From Tigriopus japonicus (lineage: Eukaryota > Arthropoda > Copepoda > Harpacticoida > Harpacticidae), in NCBI GenBank assembly GCA_010645155.1, contig CM021321.1, positions 7,775,666-7,839,665 on the forward strand: a stretch of DNA of 64,000 bases, written 5' to 3'. Shown one piece after another: positions 1 to 12,900 of this stretch. The notes below the pieces were generated by a model. It had not been told where the DNA came from and did not search any database. It saw only the letters and a list, made by a program, of their open reading frames with translations. Position 1 is the first letter of the stretch. Every line of letters begins with the position of its first letter. A program made the position numbers and the translations under genes.

Positions 1-81
1 TGGAAAGTCTTGTCTTTTTGATCCCCCAACCTTTGACGAACATAAAAAGATTAGCGGCTAATTGATTGAATGTGATTGCAG

Positions 82-3000
82 GAAAAATATGAATGGATTG
101 AAGAACCTGTGGATCGTAGGGTGAAACAAGGCGCTTGCGATGAAGTTTCCTTCACGGCAAAATTGTCCCACAAAGGCAAGAAGGCCAAGTGGTACGTCCG
201 GAATCAGGTAATAAATAGCCTCTCTTTTATGAAAACACACTCAAGTTTCCTTTTTGGACTGGAAATAACCTCGTTTCTCGAGCAATTGAATTTCATTCAG
301 ATGAGATTAGAAATTGAGTGTTGACACTTTTGAGCAATCAAAAGGAAGTCGAATGTTCCCATTTTCACATTCCTCTTTCACGCGAAAATTTTCAGGAATC
401 CCTCAAGATCAAAACCCCCATAAAAAACGAAAACGGCGTGGTGAGTCTTCATTCGAAAAGGTCAAAAGAGCTTAAGTGTGGCCTTGATGATAAAAGAGAG
501 AGAGGGTGGTGGTGCTGGTGACGATGTCTTAAAAATGGTGCTGAATTCAGCTTTTGAGTTGTAAACGGCTTTTAGTGTCTCTTTTTCTCTAAAACGTACA
601 TAGTCATTAAATGCATCCATCGCCTACTATGTCATGTGGTTCGTCGTTAGTTAGTTCGAATAAGTATTGGCATGAGCGATAAAAACCAGATTTATTCTTC
701 GTGAATGCCACATTAAATTGGAATAGCCAAATATGCGAGATTAAAATTCTTGAGTGTACCCTAAAATGGAAGATGAGGATGCTAATGCTAATCTATAACT
801 GTATATAGCAATAATACAGAACTCTTTTTCAGGGGTAATCAAGTCAATAAATGTAAAAGATAATAATCCCTAGAATACTCATGCCAAGTAGTATTGATTA
901 ATTAGTGTATTGTTTTTTTCTTCATAAACTGCTGTGAAGGGGGCTTAGTTTGTGTGGCAATAAACGTTATAAAATCTCCCTCTATGTACAAAAATCCGCC
1001 TTTTTCTCAACGATATTTTTTCTATTTAAGGCTCCCAAGGCCTGTTACGCTCTTTTTAGGTTTCATAAAAAGTGGTTGGTCATTCCGATTGTCCTCCTTA
1101 AAGAACGAATCCTCCCCTTAAATGTGTTTGCTCTTTCCAATTTTCAATTAATGCGTGGCTAGTCTAATCCTGTAATTTTACAATCATCTCTAGGAATGCT
1201 ACAAGGGCGCCAAGTATGCATTCATCGTCGACGACGATGTATTTACCCTTATTATCAAGAATCCTGAGGTTAACGATGCTGGCCGATATTCGTGTGTGAT
1301 TCGAGAGTGTAACGACCTCACCACCAGAGCCTCTTTAGAGGTAGACTGTAAGTGTCTACAAAAATGACTTCAAAATCCAATATTTAAATACATAAGTGAA
1401 CCTTTTATGAATTACTTTAGCTCCGGATCCACAATATGGCTTTGAGAAGAAGCTGGACAAGAAGAAACACGGCAAGACCAAGCGAAAGCTCAAGCTCAAG
1501 TGTAAGACCGACAATCCCGAAACCAAAGTCAAATGGTACAAGAATGGCAAGGAGATCAAATTGTCGGACACGAAATTCCTCATCAAGAATGAGGCTGGCG
1601 AGCAAACCCTGGAGATCAAGGAGGCCGAGCTAGAAGACTCCGGCACTTACACGTGTAAAATTGAGGAGTTCGGCAAAGAGGGCGAATCTGAAACCTCTTG
1701 CGAAGTCGTTATTGGAGGTAGGTTCTTGTCAAAATCTTTCGAGTTCAAGACACGTGATGGTGTTCATTTCTCCATTCAGAATTCCCTCACAAGTTCACAA
1801 GTGAACTGAAACCGAAAGAATGTGTTGAAGATGATCAGGTTGTATTCTCCATTGACTGTGAGCATGATGATGCTGAGGTTGAATGGATGAAGGATGGCGT
1901 ACCAATCATTCCAGACGGCAAAAGGTAACTCAAAGGGCAACCTTCAAGGAACCATGCTTGAACCCTGATTCCTCCCGATTCTAACCCCCTTTTATGCTGA
2001 CTTAACCAATCCTGTTAAAGAAACTTTGCATTTAAAAACATGTCTAAATCTTTAATCATCAATTGTTCTTCTTGAATTCGGTTTGATTTTTAAAGATAAA
2101 TCAAGAGAGAGTTTCTCAAACCTTTTGACTAAACCGACTAAACCTTCTCTCCTCAGGCGTTAAAAAACCTCTCCCTCGAATATGTCCGTTTCTAACAATC
2201 TGTTCCTGAGTGTGATCCCTCTGTGTACAAAGCATGTTCAAAACCACCTCATAAACCAACCAATCTCCATGGGTGAGCCATTAAACAATGGTTCGATTGG
2301 TAGTGCAACAAGGCTCTGAAAATTCTGTTTGTCTGCTTTTTGCAGGGTGCAAATTGTCAAAGATGGCAAGAAGCGCAAACTCATTATCAACGGATGCAAA
2401 CTGGAGGATGCTGGAAATATCACGGTCAAGACAAATGCCGACGAAAGCTCCGCAGCTCTTGGTGTGAAATGTAAGTGAGGATGACACCCTAGGGAAATTC
2501 AGACATTAAAAAAGAAAACTCCGTCTACGGAGCCTCTAAAAACACTTAAACGCAAATTCCAACCCGGATTTTCAACTTGTAAACAAGTGGTCGATTAGTG
2601 CGAAACGTTTAAATACTTTTAGCACATGTGGGGATGATTCATAACTGGATCGGTTTTGACAGATTCGTGTTTTAAAGGAGTTATCTGAAAGTATTGCACA
2701 AAAATTGCATCAAGGGCCGTATGAGTCGATGTACAGTAATTCGTGGAAGAATTCGAATTTAGCTTCTCAATAATCGACTTTTTCGGCTTTTCTGTATCGA
2801 AACTAAACCTATGTAAAGAACAAAAGCAAAAAAAGGAGTGTATACAAAAAGTCAAGCGAGAACAACATTATATCGCATGCTTGAAATTGTGTTCCAACTC
2901 CAACTTGATAAAGACCCTCAACGATCCTAAATCTGATGTTCCGTCCCAATTCCAGCACCTCGAGTGGAGAGAGGTATTAAACACTTCAGTCTTAAACAAA

Positions 3001-6000
3001 GTCTAAGTATAAACCACCGTTGTACATTACTAAAAACTAGTTCAAGCATCTAAGAGTTCCGTTCTCGTTATCGAGTCAAATAATTCGTTCCAGGAATGTC
3101 GTTCCCATTGATTTTGGATTTTGTTACCGCATCTTTTGACTGTTTTTACTCTTGACTCTAGTTGTCCCGACCAACCACAATTGACTTTCCCAATGTTCCA
3201 ACGCTGGGAGTTGGTCGGGATTTTTGGCAAGAAGAAGGACCAAATTTAATAAACGACATGGTTAATAATCTCGACTTAAGCTAACACATTAGCGACCTCT
3301 TTTTGGCTCTCATCTAGTGACTCTTTCTCATCACAATATGAATGCCACGGGCCAAAACGTTCCTAGGTTAAACCAGTTCTAGCATGCTATTCAATAAACT
3401 GTTCCACAAATGAATCAATTCCATTTTTTTATGTTAACACATGCCTCTTCACCAGAATTAAACTTACTATTTCAATCCTCTCCCATACAGATAACAATGG
3501 TTTCGTCAAGGGGATGCGTGAGTTCAAACAATGCGTTGAACGCGAGAAGATCGTTTTCAATTGTGAAGTCAAGGATCCCGAAGCACCCGTGGACTTCTTC
3601 CTCAATGGCGAACCCATTGTACCTGATGGTGAGCACATCGAGGTGGTTAACCTTGGTAATGGCAAGCATCAGTTGATTATCAACAAGGCCGAAATGGGAG
3701 ATAATGGCACCATCACCGCCAAGACCCCGTCCAATCGAGGCGATGAGATCATCGAGTCCAAGTCGCAATTCACAGTGATCAAGGGTGAGGAACCACCCAA
3801 AATGGGTGACGTGGCTCCCGTCACTGGGGTGGCCAAAAAACAATGCAACATGACCATTCCTTACAAAGTCGAGGGCGAAAAGCAATCAGACCTCGAGATT
3901 TTTGTGGAGAAAGACGGCAAACTTCTCAAGATTGGCAAGGACATCAATCTCACCGTTCACGGGGATCGCATTCAATTGGATGTGATCAATCCCAAGCGAG
4001 AAAAGTCTGGCATCTACAAAGTCATCATGAAGAATGCCCAAGGTCAAGATGAGCGCGATATTATGGTTAATATCATGGACGTACCCACTCCACCCCAATT
4101 CGTCAAAGTGACCGATGTGTTCCAAGACAACTGCGTGGTCAATTGGTCTCCACCCAAAGATAACGGTGGCACCGAGATCAAGAAATACATTGTTGAAGCC
4201 TTGGACGTCTCAGCTGGAACAGGAGCTTGGACTGAAGTGGCTCAGACGCCTGGAGGGAACGATCGAGCCATCAAGGTGGAACATCTGATTCCCAACCATA
4301 AGTACCGATTCCGTGTGAGAGCTGCCAACAAGATCGGACCATCAGATCCTGCTGAAATGGGTGGTGACGACATTCTAATGCGAGATCCTTGGGGTGAGTG
4401 ATCCTTGAGTCTCCTTTCAGACCAAAACAGCTCATTATTAGAGGGAGGGATAAAAAGTTTTAAACTTTTGGGTCTGATTTTTTACATATTTAAGAGATTT
4501 AGTTTGAAAAAAAAAAAACGATGAACAAAATGTTGGAAGCAAATCCAGCTGAAAGAACGAGCCCAAAAACTTTCCAACTAAAAAAGTTACCAAACCTCTG
4601 CCAACAGTAACTCGTTGGTAGACCAAATTTCATGTAAATGTTAATGGATGAGTGCAGTCAGACGAAATCAGCTGGGGATTTGGGGGCCAAACTGGCTAAG
4701 GATGGGTCAGAACTAAGCTCGGGCAATGCATAGTTTAAGTTTGTTTCTTGATGGAAAAGTTCTTGGTTTGATTGATTGTCAGAACGAAGAATGCGAATTG
4801 GGCTTGAGAATTTCAATTGAGCTTTTTGGAGGGTTGATCTCAACTCTGGCGCATCACTATTCATTTTGGCCCCAGAATCCCCAGCTGAATTCGATCGATT
4901 ACACTCATTCATTGTATTTATTCATTAACGTTAATGTTGAATTTTCTTTTCATGGCATCTCATTCCTTGCAGCGGTTATAAAAGATCCGCAACCAAAATA
5001 AAAGAAAATTTTTTTACCTGGTGCCTTTTTGACCGTTTCTTTAAGCAATAAACATCTTATTTTTGTTTTTTCCAAGCCCGCCTGCCCTCTTCTTATGATC
5101 AACTATGTCATCTATTACAGACATCCCCGATCCTTGTGGTCAGCCAAATATCGACGACTGGGGTCCAGATTTTGCAGAGATGACATGGAAACCTCCAGAG
5201 TCGGATGGCGGTGCTCCCATTACTCACTACGTTATTGAAGTGAAGGAGAAGAACATGAACCAATGGGTGGAAGGCAAGCACTTGTCTGCCAAAGATGTTC
5301 AAGAGATGGGCGGCTTGATCAAAGGTCGTCAAGACGGCTTGGTCGAAGGCTGCGAATACCAGTTCAGAATCAGGGCTGTGAACAAGGGAGGACCCAGTGA
5401 ACCGGGACCACCATCCACTCCCATGATCGCCAAGACTCGCTTCTGTGAGTCAAGACATACTACCAGACTGGTTTACAAACGAACAATTCTAAATTTTGGT
5501 CTCTAAAATTTCAGTGCCTCCTCATCTGAAGGGCGACGGTATGTACGACATCACTCTGAAGAAAGGCCGTCCAATCCGATACGACATTTGGTTCGGTGGA
5601 GAGCCGGCTCCTTCAGTCGAATGGCTCAGAGAGGGACGTACCCTCATGTCAGACAAGGATACATCCATCGAGCTCTACTCAAAGAATGCCATCTACACCG
5701 AGAAAAACACGGTGTTGAGCATTCCAAGGGCTGACCGGGTGCGTGACACTGGGTTGTATACAATCAAATTGACCTGTGAAGCCGGTACTTTTGAGGCCAG
5801 TGGTCGAGTGAACGTCTTGGACGTTCCAACGAAATGTCGCCGACTTGTTCCTGATGAAGTCCGCGCTGAGCACATCAAGTTGAGCTGGTTGCCTCCAGAA
5901 GACGACGGTGGCACTCCCATCACCAATTACTTGGTCCGGTACATGGACATTGACTCAGGGGAATGGGTCACCGCCTGCACTGTAAGAATGAAACTCCATG

Positions 6001-8277
6001 GGATTGTGAATGGTCCAAGGGCTAGGAATTAAGTTTTCCAATCAATTTTCAGACTGGTGGCACAAGCGCTGTGGCCAAGGGTCTGAAGCCAGGTCATTTG
6101 TACCAATTCGAAGTGTCTGCCATCAACAAAGAGGGTCAATCTGAGCCCATCTTCACCGGAGATCCAATTTTGGCAGAGAACCCCTACAGTAAGTTCCTTG
6201 ATCGAGGCTAGCGATGAGAGTTAGGATTTTCAAGAGCAACTAGTCAAGCACGTTTTCTGTGAATGAAACCTAGCGTCTGTTGAGTAGAGAAAGTATGTTC
6301 ATTCTCAGCTTAATTGAATGTTAGAGCGAAAAGTTTTACCTCCTCAAAATTATGTTAAGAAGAGAGCATGATATGACTGAGCCAGCCTTTTGTACCGTAG
6401 TAAAGAATTAAGTTTAGAAGGCTAGCTCATCCATTTTGTGTAAGATTATACACGGAGCTTTGAGAGGGCATAAATTTGATTCGGATGTTTGATTGAGTTG
6501 AAAATTGAACCATAAATTTTTCATAAAAAGTATTCTTTACACAAATTAGGGTTTGCTTTAAGTTTTGTGAAACGGAAAACGACAACTCCCGCTCTTAGAA
6601 TTTGAGTCCGCCTTTCGGGAGGTTCTTCAAAAAATGCAAATCATATTTAGGATCGATTACTTTCAAACTTTGCCTATTCTATTTCAGAGCCACCAAGCCA
6701 GCCTGGAGAACCCAAGATCACGGACTTTGACAACAAGTCTGTGACCTTGCGTTGGGAGAAGCCCAGAGATGACGGAGGTCGTCCCATCACACACTACGTC
6801 ATCCAAAAGAAAGACAAGTTTGGAGGCTGGTTTGACGCTCTTGTGACCGACAACACGAATTGCGAGGCCAAAATTGACGAACTTGAAGCTCGCGTGCCCG
6901 GCTTGAGTGAGGGCAAATGGTATCAATTCCGTGTCATTGCCGTCAACAAAGCCGGAGAGTCCGATCCCTCCCCGCATACCAAACCTCACCTGTGTCGACA
7001 CAAGAACCGTAAGAACAGTACTGATTTCATTCCAAACCTTATGTTATTCAATTTTGCGTGTCCATCCGATTTCAGTGTCACCATCCATCGACAAAGGCCA
7101 AGCATCGTCCAAAAAAGTTAGGGTTAAGAGGACGGCGGTTTGGCAGATCAAGTGTCGCGGTGGTAAGATTTTGGCTCTTTGGAACAACACCTAACTGGCT
7201 TGATTTATATTACAATTTACATTTCAGAACCTCCTCCAACCTTCACCTGGACTCATCCCACCGATGGCGAAATCCGGAACAGCGAGAACTTCTCGATCCT
7301 ACATGACGAATATCAAGGTGGAGCCACCACCACCTTGGTCATCCACAAGTCTCGCGTCTCCGATGCTGGCACCTATATCCTCGAGGCTACCAATCGCAAT
7401 GGCAAGGAGAAGGTCGAGCTTGACCTCATTGTACTGGACAACATCCCCGAATGCGAGTGCGACATGTATAGGTCTGGCAACAAGCAATGCTCATGCACTC
7501 ATTCCTACACTGGGTAAGATCACGTGCACTCCCAAATAGGCTTGTACTATAACCTTTTGACACAAAGAGCATGGGTTTTGTGTAAGCACCATCACCATCT
7601 TGGACATGGTTCACTAGATTCAATGATCCGGTTTTAACTAGGGAAAGACGTGGGATTTCTGCTCTTTCCGCACTGACCGAGGATTCAGAAGTTCCCACCG
7701 AGATGGCCTCAATAAGACGAGATGTCCATTCCTCCTCTAAACTAACCGATCCAAAGGTGCCCAGATCCAGGTTCATGAGGGCAAGAAGTGAGGCGCCCCA
7801 AACGATTCTCAAAGAAACTCAGGGCGACTCCACCACCATCACTAATATCCAAAATCCCGCGAATTTTGCCAAACTCGACCTGGACGCCATCGAATCGGGA
7901 ACCGGACCGCGTTTGAGACGTCGTGGAACCGTTAATTCTGGGAGCACGTTGCCCACCCGTTCTTTTCAAACCGAGCTTGTGCGAACTTTCAAAGACGATC
8001 GCGATTTCCAGCCTGATACCCTTCAATTTTTCAAGACCCCTTCTTGTGCCTGGTTTGCCACCCCCTATCGAGCTTTGAGTCGGTCCACTCGGACTCGAGT
8101 TTCCTCCCGATTCGTCAGAATGTAGAGCTGCGTTTGTTACTAACCTAAACGGCCCTACTAAAGTTGATTGTGCATGAAGCTTTTCTAACCAACTGTCTCT
8201 CTTGATTCCGTTCTAGTCCCGACGATGGCCTAAAGCGGCTCGTGGAGATGCAATTCGGAGACAGTGTCTACTTTTAG
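82..8277 (+). CDS. Twitchin / myosin-binding protein C-like sarcomeric protein (5' partial)
   Basis: Multi-exon Ig/Fn3 protein, cut by the left edge. Exons: 82-207, 1194-1347, 1421-1717, 1780-1924, 2346-2470, 3491-4393, 5121-5444, 5515-5981, 6053-6188, 6688-7008, 7076-7162, 7228-7513, 7642-8121, 8217-8277. Every junction is GT-AG and the phases join without a break (1303 codons visible). Domain order read from translation: five Ig domains (hallmarks such as DAGRYSC and DSGTYTC), Fn3, Fn3, Ig, Fn3, Fn3, Ig, then a Cys-rich and basic tail. The Fn3-Fn3-Ig pattern belongs to thick-filament proteins (twitchin/projectin, MyBP-C), which bind myosin in the A-band. No kinase domain follows the last Ig, so it resembles a MyBP-C-like short form rather than full twitchin; a twitchin 3' fragment is the alternative. 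The family call is firm, the exact orthologue is not. Confidence 0.85.
4585..5003 (+). repeat. LINE 3' tail copy with a nested insertion, in an intron
   Basis: This lies in the intron 4394-5120. Its first part (around 4595-4640) and last part (around 4925-5000, ending in CAGCGG...GATCCGCAACC and an A-rich run) match consecutive blocks of the repeat at 19290-19432. The middle is occupied by an unrelated inverted-repeat element. The shared 3' end plus A-rich tail indicates a retroposed, 5'-truncated copy. Confidence 0.6.
4646..4910. mobile_element. Nested MITE with terminal inverted repeats
   Basis: The ends are inverted copies of about 50 bp. The left end reads GATGAGTG then TCAGCTGGGGATT and GGGGCCAAA; the right end is the reverse complement of the same blocks with a few differences. 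No ORF is present. It splits the LINE tail of 4585-5003, so it inserted later. I could not define a target duplication, and the class is unknown. Confidence 0.55.
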
Positions 8278-9906
8278 TTACTATCATCAATTCCAGCCAA
8301 CGAATGACAACCAACCAACCACCGGATCACCAAAGCAGCCGAAACGTGTCTTCGTTCGTGGCTGCTGCAGCTTCAACAACACCAACTCCTACTAAGTTTT
8401 TGCTTCCTTCTGTGATAGTAACACCCACCTTGAATAAGATTCTCCGGATCACGACACCATCGACCAGTTCTCTTTCTCTCCTCCTCCTCCTCCTCCTCTT
8501 CTTCCTTCACCTCCTCAGTCCTCACTCACACATTCACACACTCACTGATATTAGTCCGATGCCAAAACGATTAGTTGGTGGGTTGGATGGGTGGTTTGGT
8601 GTCCGAGACCGGATGATGATGATGGCCTTGGGAAAGAGTCCCCTTTCTCTTCCTTTCTCCTGATTAACACCCTTTTCCGCTTACGTTATCTATCCTAAAC
8701 AATCAATCAATCATGTTAGCATCATCATCGCTTTGATCGACATCGATTACATAGAAGTCATCGAACAATCGTCATCAAAATCGCCTCTCTCTCTCTCTCT
8801 CCACTCTTAGAATACTGTATCAAAAAATCATCAATAATATCGTTGTTTTATTGTGGAATATCAATCCCCATGTCTTTGAAGAAAAGTTAAGCTCAATATG
8901 GCTGTATCTCCAAGCACCACTAACCTGAGAAAAAAGAGGATAGAGACTTGCCTCACCCTGATCCCTTGTGTACATACATACCATTTGATTGGTAATTCGG
9001 GGCGTGCGAGTCTCTACTACTATACTACTTGAACTATTAACAAACACACAAACCCGAATCAACCAACTCACTAATGACGATAAGTCTTCCGAAAGTTGGC
9101 GGGTTTAATTGATTGCATGAATGAACCCGGAGCTCTACTCTCTGAACGGAATGACTTCCCGCCCACTCTCAAACAATTCAATCAATCCCAACCACCCCTA
9201 TTGTTATTCATAATATCTATGAATCATAGAACATATGTAATACTGTTAATACTACGATAACTTGCCACTTGGTCACATAAAGATGCTGTTTTGTAATGCA
9301 ATGGGATAATTTTGTGTCTTGATCCATTTGTGTGCGTGCATAAGATTCCAAAAAAACTGCTCTCGCTCGTTCCTTCTCTCTTTGTCTCTGCCTCGAGCAA
9401 CAAGGGGAAATCTGATTCATTGTCTTGAAAATTGACAAAACCAAAAGCTCTGATCCACATGCTGTAACCTTAAAAAAACACGATTGTCACAAGTGCCAAT
9501 TTTTCACTACAAATAATTCATCAAACTGTTATCGATTGGGAGACAAATCGAGAGTTGAACATTTGCCGCCGCCGACGCTGCCTATATAAGCTCTTATTGT
9601 AAATTCTTTGTTCAATAAGCTACTCCATTGCTTCACTGTGGATTCTTCTGTAACATGCCAACATCCATCATTATAATCTAATCTCTCCTCATGCTTTCTT
9701 TCCTGAACTTCAATGACATCTTTTTTGGAATAAAATCATTTCTAGAGAAACTCCAAATCAGGGACAGTTATTGATTTTAATTATAGATATTAGAGATGCA
9801 CAGTTAGACATGTAAAGTTCACGAACACATACGAATTTGGAGGTACTATGCAAGTACAGGTAAATAACTACAATGATACGTAATAATGAGGAATTGGGAC
9901 ATTTAG
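8278..9906. other. 3' UTR / convergent intergenic region
   Basis: No coding exon was seen. It contains low-complexity CTC-rich (around 8480-8510) and TC-rich (around 8787-8802) tracts. An AATAAA at 9729-9734 could end the transcript of the upstream + strand gene, which would give it a long 3' UTR converging on SMC3. Confidence 0.5.
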
Positions 9907-12900
9907 TTAGTTTTGAGTAGTATCATCCTCCACGAAATCATAGGCATCTTCGCGAGTGACACAATCTACATGGGACACTTTGTTTCTGAATTTCACACCG
10001 TAGAATTTACTCGCATGCGCCAGCAATTCAGGTCGGAAAGTGGTGGTAATAAATTGGGCTCCATCAGCCAATTCATGGATCATATCAGCCACGGCTTTTC
10101 GATGCTGAGCATCTAAAGCAGCGTCGATTTCGTCAAACAGGTAGAATGGCGCTGGATCGCACTTTTGAATGGCGAAAATGAGTGCCAGAGCGACAAGGGA
10201 CTTTTGTCCTCCAGAGAGTTGAGCCATATCCTTCATCTCGGCATTGCGCCCAGAAAACGAGACTGAACAAGAGACGCCAGTGGCGTTTTCAAGGCGTCGA
10301 GCTTGATCCTCGTGTGAATCGCCTTCGTCATCGGCTTCACGTTTGATCGAGAGAGTGCCTTGTCCAGCGGGAACGAGTTTCTTGAACACCTCTTGGAAGT
10401 ACTTGGAAACTTGTTTGAACGTGAAAAGGATGGCCTCGAACTTGCGCTGCTCGAGAACGTCCATGAGATCTTGAATCTTTTTTCGGCCTCGGTCCAGCTC
10501 TTCTTTTCTGGACATGAGTTTTTCTTTTTGCTCGGAGAAGGAGATGAACTGATCCAAAGCCTTCTTGTTCACATGGCTGTACTTTTTGAGCTCGAGATTG
10601 GCTTTTTCTAACTGCTTGAAAAGCTGCTTCTGGGACATATTTTTGTACTTGCTAAACGCATCTGTGGGTAACGAGCCAAGATCTCTGATTTTCTTGGTAC
10701 ACTCCTGGATTTTGGCTTGATACACAGTTTGCTTGGAGGCCATCTTTTCAAGCTCCTTCGCATCCTCTTCGATCTTGTCGGCAATCTCGCGTTCACGGAG
10801 ACGATGGGATTCCAATTCTCCCTGGGCTTTCTTGCGTTTCTTCTGCACTTCGGTGAGTTTCTTGTCCAAGGATTTGAGCGAGTCCGAATTATTCGATATC
10901 CTGGAGTCCAGGGATTCCAATTCGTTGCCGGTGTTTTCCAATTGCCGTTTGCGATCCTCGACAGAGATCTCTTGAAGGGCTTGAACCAATTCGTCTTTGC
11001 GCCGGTTCAAGTTATTGGTCAGGAGATTTTCCAACTTGTTCTTTTGGGCTTCCAGACGCATTCGCTCAGCAAATGCTTTCTTGTTCTCCTGCTTCAAAAC
11101 TCGAATATCGTCATTGAGAGTATCCACCTCTTTTTGATCTCGAGTGGAGAGAGTAGCTAAGAGCTCTTGATTCAATTCAGACTCAAGTCCTTCCTTTGAG
11201 GTTTGCATGGACTCTAAAGAGGCCTTCAGTTGGGTGAGCGATCTTTCCTTGGGGTTTTGGCTTCTCTCGATTCCGTTGAGCTCTTCCTTCATGAGACGAA
11301 CATCCGTGCGAACTTTGTCAAATACATCCTTGGCCTTGCTATTTTTGGTCTCCATCTTCTGCATCTCGGACACCACGCGATTGATATCAGCTTCGATTTC
11401 ATGCAATTTATTCCTGAGTTTCTTCATGTCACTTTCTTGAGTGATGATCTCTTCATTCTTCTCGGAACGCGTCTTTTGAATCTCCAAACGCGATCTCGAC
11501 TTATTGAAATATCCACCCGTTAAGGAGCCCTTGGAACTGACTTGATCACCATCCAAAGTCACACAATCCAATCCAGTGGTTCTGGCCAATTGAGTAGCCA
11601 CTTCCAGATTCCGGCAAATCAAAGTTCGACCGAAAATGTACCTCAGAGCCTTGTCATAGCGATCTTCATACTCTAATTTGGACACCATGGCAATAGCGTC
11701 TTTGGTTTGCGGGTATTCGATTTGACGCACATGCAATCGATTCAAGGGCATGAAGGTCACTTCGCCGGGGAATTTCTGCTTGTTCATCTCCTTCAAGATC
11801 TGTGTTCCCACCTTGTCTGACTCGACAATGTGATGGAAGAGACGATTGCCCGCAGTCACCTCGACAGCCGTGTAAATGCTTTGCTCGCACTCGAAATTTT
11901 CGATCACGAGTCCGAAGTAAGATTCGGCAATCTGGGCCCAATTCCCGCCTTTGTCACGGAAGATCTGAAGCACTCTTCGGACACTGTCGCGACCATTCAA
12001 AATCGGTTTGCCAGCCATTGATCGAAGGGTTTGATCAGCCTTGGAGAGCTCCTCTTTCATGGCGGACAAAGACTGCTGGAGATTCATCTCTTTTCGACAG
12101 AGTTCGTTCCTTTCGGTTTGTAGCGTGTCTTTTTGCTTCTTCAAGTCATAGAAGCCTTTGTTCTGGTCGTCGATGTTGGTTCGGAAATTATCCTGCTCAC
12201 TGGTGGCTTCGTCGATTTTTTTCTCGAGTTCACCGCGTCGTTTCGAATCGCGCTTAAGATCCTCGGTGAGCTTCTCGATTTGTTCAGTTTTATCTCGGAT
12301 CTGCTTGTTCAGGGACTTCAGCTCCTTCTTGATCCATTCGTCTCGTTGTTCCTTGGACGTGAACTGGGATCCTCGACCTTGTTTGGCGTACAATTCCTTC
12401 CTCTTCTGCTCTTTGAGAGCCAATTCGCGGGTACATTCGTCCTCTTTCTTCTTCATCTCTTCATATTGCGGTCGAATCTTCTCTAGTTCGCCTTCTTTGA
12501 CGGCGATCGTGTCCTTGAGTTTGGTAAGTTCTTGTTCGGCTCGATCCTTGGATTTGTTATCCCCACTCACCTCGTCTTTCAGATCCTTGATGACGAATTC
12601 CAATCGAGTCTTCTCCTTGGTCAGTTGTTGTAATTCCGAGTTCAGATTATCTCGCTCTTCTTTGGCCGCCGCTTCTTTCACCTTCAGATCCTTGACTTCA
12701 CGACTGGCGGATTTGGCCGAATCTTGGGCTTCTTGGAGAGCATTTCTCAGCCTTTCGGCGTCATCGCCGGAATTCTTGCGCTTGTTCTCCATCTCATTGA
12801 GCTTCTTGCGGGTTTCTTGGAGCTCTCGATCGTGGATAGTGTATTCTAGGGCTCGTCTCATCTTGTCATACTTTTGATACTCTTTCAACTCTTCTTTTTC

